This document shows positions 1-12,000 of a DNA stretch of 64,000 nt, piece by piece (within the stretch, counting starts at the first letter, position 1; the number at the start of each line of letters is the position of its first letter). The notes under the pieces were generated by a model that made no database searches, was not told where the DNA came from, and saw only the letters and a list, made by a program, of their open reading frames with translations. The stretch covers positions 51,217,914 through 51,281,913 of the forward strand of contig OZ024902.1 of assembly GCA_964017125.1 (NCBI GenBank), in the 5' to 3' direction. Position numbers and translations under genes: made by a program. The DNA comes from Flabesymbios commensalis (taxonomy: Eukaryota > Annelida > Polychaeta > Terebellida > Flabelligeridae).

Positions 1-48
1 TATGGATACTTGTGGTTTGTGTAGGATATGTAACGGGAATATTCTCAG
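1..48 (+). CDS. Gene A exon 1, signal peptide (cut by window edge)
   Basis: The sequence equals gene B exon 1 from its eighth coding base. It encodes a hydrophobic stretch (LWILVVCVGYVTGIFS) and ends CAG|GTAAT in phase 1. The start codon would lie 7 bases left of the window. The first residues are inferred from the paralogue at 37894. Confidence 0.8.
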
Positions 49-3000
49 GTAATATATAGTTTTATTCATAGAATCACAACTGTAGTGAAGCCTCCTTATA
101 TCTACAGTCACATAGAGTTTTATACACAGGCTAAGTTGGTCAGGAAATTGCCACAGAAAAGATGATGATAATAACTGCCGTAGAGAGCCTTTGAGTGGTA
201 TTCACCAGAGCACAAAAAAAATGAAATGAATCGGGCTTTAGGCCACTTTTGTGCACATACAGACTAAACTGGGCCAGGAGAACCTTCTGAGAATGGTGAG
301 ATGAGTGAGATGACACTGCCCTCTAGACACAGGATTCGAAATTCAAACCCCGGAGGTCTCTTGGTCACGGAAGCTCCTCACAATACTGAGTTTTACGAGT
401 GGATGGGGAAGACCGCCGAGACCGGGAAACGAACTAGTCTGGGGGCCAGCATAGCCCCCCATGCACCCCCCTCAGGATTTACCGAGACCTATTTTTTTCT
501 CATCTGTGGGACCCAGAAGGAAGATTTTGACATGTTCCCATGAAAAAAAGTGGCACTGAGTATGTTTTAAGCATATTTAAAAGAACCGCGTCTAATTATT
601 AAAAAATACCGCTTTTGCGACCAGATAATAACAGTACGTTGTGACACAACTGTTCATTTCCACTCCAAAATTAATTAAAACTGCCAAATTATGTTAAATT
701 TCTAGCAAAAAAGGCAAGGCTTCAAAGCCATCAACTATTTTTTTTTTTAATAATACACCCTTTAGGTACCAGACGATTATTGATGAAATAATTGTAAAAT
801 GTTTATCTTCGTGTCATAAACGTTTTTTTTTCATTTACACTTTGAGCATTAGGTTATAACTATTTAGGGCTGTTGCGTTTGCATTTATGTTTCAAATTAA
901 TAATCATATGCACCATTTATATACTAGGGTATTTTATGTGAATTGATTTAAATAAGGTGCGTTACTGGCTGTTCTCTTACAAACATGTATCAATACATTT
1001 GTATTACTTACAATACCATTAATAAACAACATAAAAGTGGATGTTGGTTTTCATTGCTAAAAGAAAACTAAAGCTATAATGGCACCATTTAATTGCTGGG
1101 ATATCAATAAAACATTTATTTGAATAAAGCTCATTTCTGGTCGACATCAAGTAAAGTCTTCCTAATAAAGAATAATACAATACTGTTTTTGAAGATTTGT
1201 CAAGTAAACGTAAACTGCATTTAAAGGTAAATGTTATTTAATTTTCTCAAGTTTGTCAGTATTCATAAATGACCATTATTAAAGCAGTGACAACAGGAAA
1301 TGATATAAATTCATCTGAAAAACTTTCACCACTGTCACAATCCTCGTCACCACCGTTATTACCATCTCCATCACTACACATGCTACTATCACTATCTAAT
1401 AATCCTAAAAGACTCTTATGGAGAATTTTTTCAGTTTTTCAGCAGATTGGTTCACCATTTTCCAGCCACTAGTCTGTGGGGCAGCATAGCCCCCCTCCCC
1501 CATGCACACCCTCAGGATTTACCGAGACCTATTTTGTCTGATGTGTGGGGTACAAAGAGACGATTTGGACTTGTTCCAAAAAAAGTGACATGCAGTAAAC
1601 ACATTTAAACGAAACGCGACTAATCATAAAAAATGCTACTTTTATGACCAGATATTAACAATACGATGAGACACTAAGTGTTCATTTGCACTTTACAAAT
1701 AACTGCTAAATTTCAAGTAAACTAAAGCTGGATTGTAATGATTGTAATGATTGTAATGTTTTCAATTTTCTTATCATCAATACACCCTTACCAGATGATT
1801 ATTGGTGAATTGATTTTGGAAGGTTAATTTCATGTAACAATAGACGTAACAGGTTTTAAACAGCGACCCAGATTTGAAGTTTGCTTTTGCTTACACAACT
1901 ATCATTATATGCACCATTTAAATGTTGTGACACGTTATATGGTCTATTATCATGATTATTGGCCTTTCCTTATAACTACGTGTTTAGATAGGTGTATTAC
2001 ACACGTGCAATGTCATTAATACACAAAAAATAGGTTTATATTTGTTTCTGATTTTTGATAGAAAGCCACATGTATAATGCCACCCTTTGAACGGTAAGAT
2101 ATTATTAAACTATGTATTTAAATAAAACTCATTCCTAAATAACACAGGTGTTGTTTGTTTCAGAAATATTTTAAGGATAAACTGCACTGCATGGAACAGT
2201 AATTTGCATTTCAAATTCAAAATATCACTGAAAATGATCAAAGAATGCTTAAATCAACAGCGTTGGCTTTTAATTTTCACTTTTTTCAATCACAGATGCA
2301 TACTGTTTTAAATGTGCAAGCATAAACACTGTATAATATATAAAATTAATATATAATATAAGAAACACACTCCAATCAATTCTCGAATACTAATATCACA
2401 ACCCTACAATAAAAACATATCCTAACATTAAAGTATCCTCGATCAGCATTAAAATCTCATCATAATATTGTGTACATATACTGACATGTTCTCATACTCT
2501 AACGCCATATTAATATTATAATTTGCCATATTACGTCATTAAACTATTATTTATATGTCTACAATTATATTGTCATATGTCGATATCTTTGTAATATCAA
2601 ATCATGTGACAGCTATGTCATACCAATATCATTCATATCTAGATATATATTACCAATATAATGGCTAATCATTACATTACCACGTGATAATTCCTCACTA
2701 TAATATATAACATATAGCTCCACAATATGCGATACATCTCCTCATATCTAACTATTATAAAGAAATGCCATGCCATTGTAATGCCATCTCCAAACACTGA
2801 AATCTCATCCAGACATCAAAGTTTAACGTATATGCTGATATTAATATATTATCATATATTGACAGATTCATTATATTGTTATATCCAGACATTTAGGGCC
2901 ATGATTATTCTGCAATTATTTTATTATAGCATGACATTGAATACCATATTTCGTCATTGTCACATAAATAAATAGCATCTGGTCAATCAGGGCATCTTGT

Positions 3001-6000
3001 CATCATATCAACAAAGCTAATTGGACATTTCAGAACATTTATATGCTTACACCAATGAAGGTGTGAGCATATAAATGTTCTGAGATGCCCAATGTATCTT
3101 GCCTTTGAAATAATGCATGAATAAACCTCACAGATATATAGACTGTATCACGATATGACTTGACTATTATAATGTTACTATGTGGAGATGATACCTTATG
3201 CCATTATAAAATACTATGGTATCAAGATGATTTTGAGACACAATTTTATAGGTCCATATATTACAATAAATTGCTAAGGCATGACATCATAAAAATGTAA
3301 GCATATTACAGCGCTATAATGCCACTATACATGATGTCATTATATGGTACTGTACTGTTGACATACGATTTTGTAGAATAAATCATTGTAATGGTTCATT
3401 GTAACAATGGCCTACAATGGTGGAATGGGACACTATAATGTCAGGTCTTTAATATCTGACTAGAGTATGTGACAGAGTAATTCAACATATAGCTCTATGA
3501 TTTCAGAAAATGGAAAAAATTAAAGGATCAATTGTAACCCATGAAACATTTCATAGCAAATTAGTATATTATAAATTAGTGACTACAGGGTTTCAGGTAT
3601 GTTTAATTTTGCGTCCACCATCTTGGAATCCGTCGTAAAATGACTTAAAATATTTCCAATGAATTTCATTGAACATTAAATTGTAAGATCAGACACCTTA
3701 ACTGCATTTTTCGAGATGACTATCATGCAAACCATATTCAATTATGCATTTCAGGATAATTAATTGATTTCACGGCGGCCATTTAAGAAAAAACAAGCAT
3801 TAGTATTATAACCTGATGTTGATAAATGCGGAATGAATGAACCAAATTATACCGCTCATAAAAGTACAAAACTGTACGTGTTGTCATAAACTATTTACAA
3901 AAGTTTAATTTTGCAGCGGCCATCTTGGATTCCTTTTGAAATATTATTTTTTAGCTTTTATTGGTTTCATTGGACATTAAAATGTGAGATTAGACAACAA
4001 AAAAGATGACTATAAGGCAACTCGTAAAAACGTATACATGTCAATAGGCGTAATGCATTTTCAGGAAAAATTACGATTACGATTACACTGCGACCATTTT
4101 GAAATCGGACATGGTGATTGATTACTCCACAAATCAAGCATTACTCCATGGATTTTGACTCAATGATGGTCCCTGAACCAATTGATACTGCTAATGAAGG
4201 TTTTTTTTACAGAATAGACCTGAGCTCATAAAATATTTGCAAAAAATTGCGAAATTTTTATTTTTTCTTGTCAACTTTGTGGCGGCCATCTTGGATTCCA
4301 TCGTAAATATTATATTATATTACTTGAAAATACTTGAAAGAACATAAAAATGTAAGATTAAACGCCAAGACCGTGTTTGTGAGATAACTACAATGCTAAT
4401 CATATTGAATGATGTATTTATGGACAATTCATTGTTTTTATGGCAGCCATTTTGAAATTAACCATATCATGATTATTACTCGAAAAATCAAGCATTATTA
4501 ACCTAAATTGGACCGGGGGATGTCTCTGAACCGAATGATACCGCTCATATAGACTTTCTTATATAAAATAATATCTTGTCAAAAACTAATTGCGAAAAAT
4601 GTGAAATTAAAAAAAATTTGAAAAAATGCATTTTTTGACATATTAACACAATCCAAAATAGCTCCTCACGGTAGGATAATATAGTAAAATTATATTAACT
4701 TTTACTATTTTGTCTCCATGGATATATGGCCTAATGCACAAAATAGTCTAAATCCATCAGTATTTCATTCAAGTGTCCCAACATTGTGATAGAGTGAGAT
4801 ACACGCTAAAATCCAGTTCACCGAGAAAAATATTTGAAAAATTGGCGTCATTTTATATGTGCTTAGAAAACTGTGTTGGTGCCACTATTTTTTCTGGGAA
4901 CATCCCTAAATCCTTTGACTATATGCCTAAGATGCCAAATAAAATAGTTTAGGTGGATCCTGAGGGGGGTGCATGGTAGGCCTATCTGCTCCCCCGCCTA
5001 AACCCCGAACTCTAGAGCGTGAAAGGCAGTGGTGCTAACCACTACCCTTAGGCCGGGAGCCAGATCTAGCCCTCGTACTCACAAAAGCTAAGAAATTTTC
5101 ACTGCGATTTTTATTTAGCTTGACTATTGGGACATAGCGAGTTTCGGTTTGTTTTTTGCCAAACAGGACGCTTTAAGTCCTAGGGCTTATTTCACCATTT
5201 TTTAGTAGGACTCCAATTAAAATTGACAGCAATTCGAAAAATTGTTCAAAATAGTACCAGTTTTACTTATTTTCACTATTGTTTTATTCATAGCCCTCGG
5301 CCATATACACATGTAGGTCACTGAAAAACATTTTTGCACAGATTTCATTTTGAATATTTTTTTCAACCCTTTTATCAATACCGGCGCCAAAAGATACAAA
5401 CATTATAAAATATGTGTCAAGTTTGTAAATCTGTTATTTTTGTTGCGTACTACTTAGAAGCAAGCTAATTCGCAAAAAGTGTCCCCATTATGTTCCCAGG
5501 AGACCGGAAGTTGAAAAATCTAGGGCCAATTTTTTTATAACTACATATTTAAGATACGCGCGTCATTATCGCTAACTCTAATATGCGGTAAAATTCAAAT
5601 GTGCTGATATATCTGCATCCAATAGGCTATTATATAAAAGTTAACTCATGCTGTGGATATTTATCATTATATTTATTATGAATATTTTATTTGAAGCTCA
5701 CATTGATATTTATGTTTACATGTTTATGAAGGAAAAATATATGAAATGACACTTTGAATGCTAAGACCAATTTTTTGCTTACAGTGTATATACACTGTGG
5801 ATATTTAATATTGTATGTAATATAAATATTTAATATTAGTCCCATATTGATGTATATGTTTAAATGTTTGATGGAGAACCAAATAATATGTATAATGACA
5901 CCTTGAATGCCAAGGCAGAGTTTTTTTTAAATAAATCTAAAATAATGCATAATGCTCAGGACTTGTATGTTGATCAATGTGGCGTTATCCAGATATCCAT

Positions 6001-9000
6001 AAAGATTATAACAATAAGTATAGGTTAAATATATTTTATTTTATAACTGACTGAAAGAACAAAGTAAAATTTAATTGTTTTATACAGTTTGAATGCTAGG
6101 GCGGATTTTTTTTTGTAATATAATATAAATAATCTGGCTCTTATTATGATTAGCATACATATTGATGTTTAATTCTTTATGGAGACCAAAAGTAATATAA
6201 TATATATATCTTTAGCATTTAAAGTGTATTTATATATTATATAAATACATTTTAAATGCTAAGGCTATTTAGTTTTATTTTAATATAGGGAACAATGCTT
6301 GATATTTAAAATGTTGTATATTGAGCATTATGGGCGGGCGGCGTAGCGCCGTGGTTAAAGCTGCCTGCTTGGAAGTCGAAGATCTCGGGTTCGAACCCCA
6401 CTCTGGCCTCCGAGATTTAAATAAACAAAATGTTTTTTCCCTGCTCACTTGTAATGATTCAATATTGTGGAGAGCCTCCGTGACCAAGAGGTAAAGAGCT
6501 CGGCCTCAGAGCGCCAGGGCTCGAATTTCGAAGTATGTGTCTGGAAGGCAGTGTCATCTCATTTATCAGCCTATGTGCACAAAGGTGGCCTAAAACCTCA
6601 TTCATTTCATTTCATATTGAGCATGAGCAATCCGAGTAGCCCTACAGATTATAATAAAAAACACAAGATAAATATATTATATTTAATAAGTGACTAGAAG
6701 AACGAGGTGAGGTTAACATTTAATAGTATGCGCCGAAACACGGGACCGAAGGAAACAAACATTAGTGCATCGATACAAATCAACAGGACAGATGCAAATT
6801 TGGTGCTGATAAATGTTAAAACCATTCTACCAACTTTACTAAGCGTCGATCTGTACCCAATAGGTATAGGCCTACGTGTACCTAGTGGCATTTGAGAAAA
6901 TTAAAATTATTGTAAAAACAAAAAATAACGGAAACTGACAGTGGAGTGGGCATATCCATCAAGGAGGGGGTATTATGTCCATATAATTAATATTTCCTCA
7001 CATGGTATTAGTGTGTATACACGTTATATATTTCCATATTGTCCAGACATAATGCAGGCAAAATTTAAATAATAGATGTGCATCTGAAATATATGTCGAT
7101 TTGCTTTGATTATACAAACGTAATATTTAATTGTCTGTAGATGACACCTGCTGCAATAAAATGTTAACTAAATGCTGTATAATTATGTAATCTGAAACCA
7201 CAGATTTTTTTAATCCACTCTCGTTGTCAATGACACATCCATAAGAGGATTGATGTGATCCTCTTAAAATGGCGTCTTGGAAATGCTATTTTTGTTTGAA
7301 ATTGCGATGAAAAGGTGGATAATTGAATAAATCAATTGCTGCTGAGGATTTGATGGTGGCCAAGTTTTCACATACATTCCTAACTTTGACCTTCCGAATT
7401 TCATTGGCCTATTAGAATATATATGTAACCATAAACAGTGCAACAAAATTATGTTAAATGATTCAATATATGTTATTAAGGATTTCATTATTCACCTAAG
7501 CTTGCTGATGTAGGTACATATCCTGGGCATTCTGCAGAATTTTGTATGGTTTAACTTTACCCCATCGCTTTAAATGTTGAAACAGCATTGCTACCCGTGA
7601 TAGCAGAACCTGCTCAATCAACTTTAGAAGGTTTTAAAGCTTACAGGAGAGCAAATGACCAGAACAGAACCTGCTCAAGTAAAATACACCAAGCGGTTAA
7701 AAGCTGCTCACCGTTGCTTGTGTTATTATCAGAACCTGTTCAATCAACTTAGCTTGTTTACTTACAAAACAAACATTTTGGTAATACAGAAGCAATTGAG
7801 TCCCTTTTGATTCTGAGGTGTATCCACTCTTTTTAACATATCTAATGTGTACGCATGATGATTCTAGAATCATTTTTTTCTGATCTAAGATTTAGTTCAG
7901 ATACTGGTATTGTTGAAATATCTGAAAACGACCACGTGGCTTCACCACCCTCTAGATGGCTAAATATGTTGTTTTTCAACTTCTAAAGCATTGTTATTAC
8001 AGTAAAACTTGAGTTTAAGCAGACTCATCAGTTGACGTTTATACTCGTTATTGGACAACAAGAACTTTTTCAGTCTTCAGGTCTTCACTTTATCCCCTTT
8101 TATTTAAAAATCTTGGACCTCTTCTGAGACGTTCAGATATTTTATCATTTCTGGTACTAGTCAGTGCTAAAAATGTACTTTATGAATGGATGGTAAAATT
8201 ATATTAGCAACATTGCCCATTATAGTTGGAACATCTCTGATGTAAAATCATCGATAAAAGGTTATTTGCTATCGGTGGTAGGGCAAACATGTCCGCGTTT
8301 GCAGTTTCTACTTCGGCGCATACCATTAAATGTTAACCCCACCTCGTTCTTCTAGTCACTTATTAAATATAAGATATTTATCTTGTCTTTTTTATGTTAA
8401 TCTGTAGGAATACTCGTATTGATGACAAAATGCTCAATATAAAATGAAATGAATGGGGTTTTAGACCACCTTTGTGCACATATAGGCTGCTAAATGAGAT
8501 GACACTGCCCTCCAGACACAAACTTCAAAATTCTAGCCCTGGCGGTCTGAGGCCGAGCACGCTACCTCTCGGTCACGGAGGCTCTCCACAATAATAAATC
8601 CTTACGAGTGAGCGGGGAAGACATTTTATTCTTTGAAACTCGGAGGCCAGAATGGGGTTCGAACCCGCGATCTCCGACTTTCCAAGCAGGCAGCTTTAAC
8701 CACGGCGCCACGCCGCCCGCCTATAATGCTCAATATATAACATATTAAATCTCAAGCATTGTTCCTTATAATAAAATCAAACTAAATAGCCTTAGCATTT
8801 AAAGTGCATTTATATATATATATATTACTGTTGTTCTCCATAAAGAATTAAACATCAATATGCGACTAACATAAAATATGTATACTAATCATAATAATAG
8901 CCAGATTATTTATAGTATTTTACAAACAAAAATCTGCCCTAGCATTCAAACTGTATAAAACAATTAAATTTTACCTTGTTCTTCCAGTCAGTTATTAAAT

Positions 9001-12000
9001 ATAATATATTTATCCTGTGCTTATTATTATAATATCTATGGATATCTGGATAACGCCACATTGGTCAACATACACGTCTTAAGTATTGTGCTTTATTATG
9101 CATTATCTTAGATTTATTAAAAAAAACTCAGTCTTGGCATTCAAAGTGTCATCATACATATTATTCGGTTTTCCATCGAACATTCAATATTAAATATCCA
9201 CAGTATATATACACTTTAAGCAAAAAAATGATCTTAGCATTCAAAGTGTCATTTTATATATATTTTCTTCATAAACATGAAAACATAAACATCAATGTGA
9301 GATTAACACGAAATATTCATAATAAATATAATGATAAATATCCACAGCATGAGTTAACTTTTATATAGTAGCCTATTGGAGGCACCCTGTTTAATTGGAG
9401 GCAGATATATCAGCACATTTGAATTTTACCGCAAATTAGAAGTAGCGATAATGACGCGCATATCTTAAATATGTAGTTATAAAAAAATTGGCCCTAGATT
9501 TCTTAACTTTTTAACTTCCGGTCTCCTGGGGACATAATGGGGACACTTTTTGCGAATTAGCTTGCGAATTAGCTAGCTCGCAACAAAAATAACCGATTTC
9601 CAAACTTGACACATATTTTATAATGTTTGTATTTTTTGGCGCCGGTATTGATAAAAGGGTTGAAAAAAATAGTTAAAATGAAATCTGTGCAAAAATGTTT
9701 TCTAGTGACCTACATGTTTATATGGCCGAGGGCTATGAATAAAACAATAGTGAAAATAAATAAAACTGTTACTATTTTGAACAATTTTTCGAATTGCTGT
9801 CAATTTTATTTTGGAGTCCTTCTAAAAAATGGTAAAATAGGCCCTAGGACTGGCTCACGGCCTACCTAGGGCCCACGACCTCACCAGAGTACAATTGTGG
9901 CCAATGTGGCGAGTTTTGAAGCTGACATACGAATTTGTGAGTTAGTTTGCGAACGATTGACGACTAAAACGTCAAATTATTTTCTTTATCCTAATTTTAT
10001 CGGAAGCCGGTTTACAAGCCAATACAAACAACTTGGCCCTACATACATGTAAATATACCAGTGCCAAATGTGCTAACAATATATTAGATAATCGATTTGA
10101 TAATATAACTTATAATGTATTGACAATCATTCAAGGAAACACTTATGGTACCACACATAATTAAACGTATTGTATTTTAAGACCTTTATTTATAATCTAT
10201 AATCAGTTACTAAACGTTATTCTTGTATTGTTTTGTCTTCAGACGTGTGTAGGTTTGGTGATCAGCCGCGCTGTATATTTTCTTGTCGTTGTGGAGATGG
10301 TGACGCAGAGAAGTGTGATTCTTGGACAGGAGAGTGTGTCACGGGTAACTGTCAGAAACAGTGGTTAGAGACTGATGAAGACGGTGGCAGAACAAACCAA
10401 TATGGCTGGTCACATACTGCTTGTCAGCAAGGTGAGACTTATGGTAACAAAAAGTCATGTTAACAACGATAGTTTGAAGCCTTCGCCTTGTTACATTTAA
10501 TGCATTACTATTAACGAATGGTTAGACTTGCCACTGCATCATGACTTCATCCTCAACATAGACAAGGATAATGTTACAGCTATGACATTACTTGACTTGT
10601 CGGCTGCTTTCGACAGCATGCTTATTGGTATCATTGTTTTTTTTTATCTAATATACCAAATAACTCGGCGCTTTAATATCTGATTTTTACCTACACTACA
10701 TCATTATTTTTATCCTGATGATACTCAAATACACATTTTCTTATTACTTTCAAATGCTCTACATAAATTCCCTAAGAGAAATTGCAGCGGTGTTTAGGGG
10801 GAGCGGGTGTGTTTAAAATAATAGTAAAATAGTGGCCATCTTTAGCTTTTACCGATTCATTTTATTACCTCTGTTATGAGTCTACGGTCATTATAATTAT
10901 TTTCACACTTACAGTGCCGGGATCGACTTTGGACGTCAGAATCTGACTCTACAGACGTCAGGTTCTGACGACTAAAGTTGATCCCCGCGCTGTAAGGGCT
11001 ACTGATCTATGTTTAAATAACTGACAAGTAGGATACACTGGCAGATTTTTAACATTTTGCGTTGGTCATTCAAATATATTTTACAGTGTGCAGGTGCACA
11101 TCTCAAATATAACACCAAATACCATGTACAATAAGAAGGTCGACTTGTGGATTTCACCATACAAATGTGTATAATATCAAATATTAAAGGTCCCCACATT
11201 GCTAATATAATTTTTTTAAATGCAAGCTAGAATATAAGTGTCAATCATTACCAATAGTTAGCAGCTCCTAAAACGTGATTTTGGTGCTTAATAAAGATTA
11301 TAGAGCACATTTATACACAGTGTAAACAAACTATTATCAAAAAACATCACAGGTCCAGCCCATACGTTTAATCTGACATCCAATAGAATGAGCATGCATC
11401 ATACTAATCAGAGCTGTATGAACAATTCGCTAAGTTTATTTTAAATAAATGATGTTAGCTTATACTGCTCCAATATATGTAGCTTTTACATATGTATATA
11501 TTAAATAAATGACTTAATCGATCTAAATGGAAAGGCATTATTTAACAATACGATACATTATCAAAGCTGTGGGCGCGACAGAACATTTCATTTCTGCTGT
11601 AGTCTACTGTAAAAACTGTTCTTTTGAACACATACCAGCATACTATACTTTCTTGCTTACATGAGCTTTTGAGAATATTCTGCATTAAAATATCAACAGA
11701 ATGACAAACACAGAAGTATCAGATACTAATAGTAGTTAGGTTATATAGAGAAATGTCTTGAAGTGTCAAGTTAATTGAAAATAACAATGTTTTCTTTTTG
11801 TAAAAGTCACAAAAAATCTCAGGGATGAATATAATGGGTTGATACCAGTATACAAATCACCAATGTCTGTGGGATTGGTGAATACGGCGTAGTTATTGTT
11901 CACACTTGCAGGCACCCTGATCACTGTGACGTTTTAAACACTCCAGATTCTAAGTAGTGTTAATTGTAATATATAGCTTGGCCTATTTTCTACAGAATAG

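Larger units (their letters stand above)
5178..9850. repeat. 4.7-kb inverted duplication in intron 1 of gene A
   Basis: Left arm 5178-6736 and right arm 8313-9850 are reverse complements with moderate divergence; the spacer is 6737-8312. Both arms hold the same SINE with the same target duplication, plus internal units of roughly 150-170 bp that begin with a TTGAATGCTAAGNC(A/C) word. No transposase was recognised in the spacer; the spacer has a local triple repeat of a CAGAACCTGYTCAATCAACTT word near 7605-7750. Confidence 0.85.

Noticed and set aside
301-543. 80-codon open frame near the left edge, with a partner at 38199
   Set aside because: It lies across a reverse-strand SINE and GC-rich repeat; similarity between copies reflects the segmental duplication.
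5217-5399. Related open frames at 5217 (-), 9627 (+), 42890 (-) and 47339 (+), seemingly a conserved small protein
   Set aside because: All four are the outer ends of the inverted duplication, so their likeness follows from copying. Frames differ in length and there is no domain or codon signature.
6340-6420. tRNA-like sequences (also 8640, 20640, 44060, 49105)
   Set aside because: They have A and B boxes but no full cloverleaf, and they continue into a SINE body with a tail and target duplications, so they are SINE promoters and not tRNA genes.
6694-6895. Overlapping open frames on both strands in the palindrome spacer
   Set aside because: Both strands are open over the same short interval and neither resembles a transposase; probably chance.
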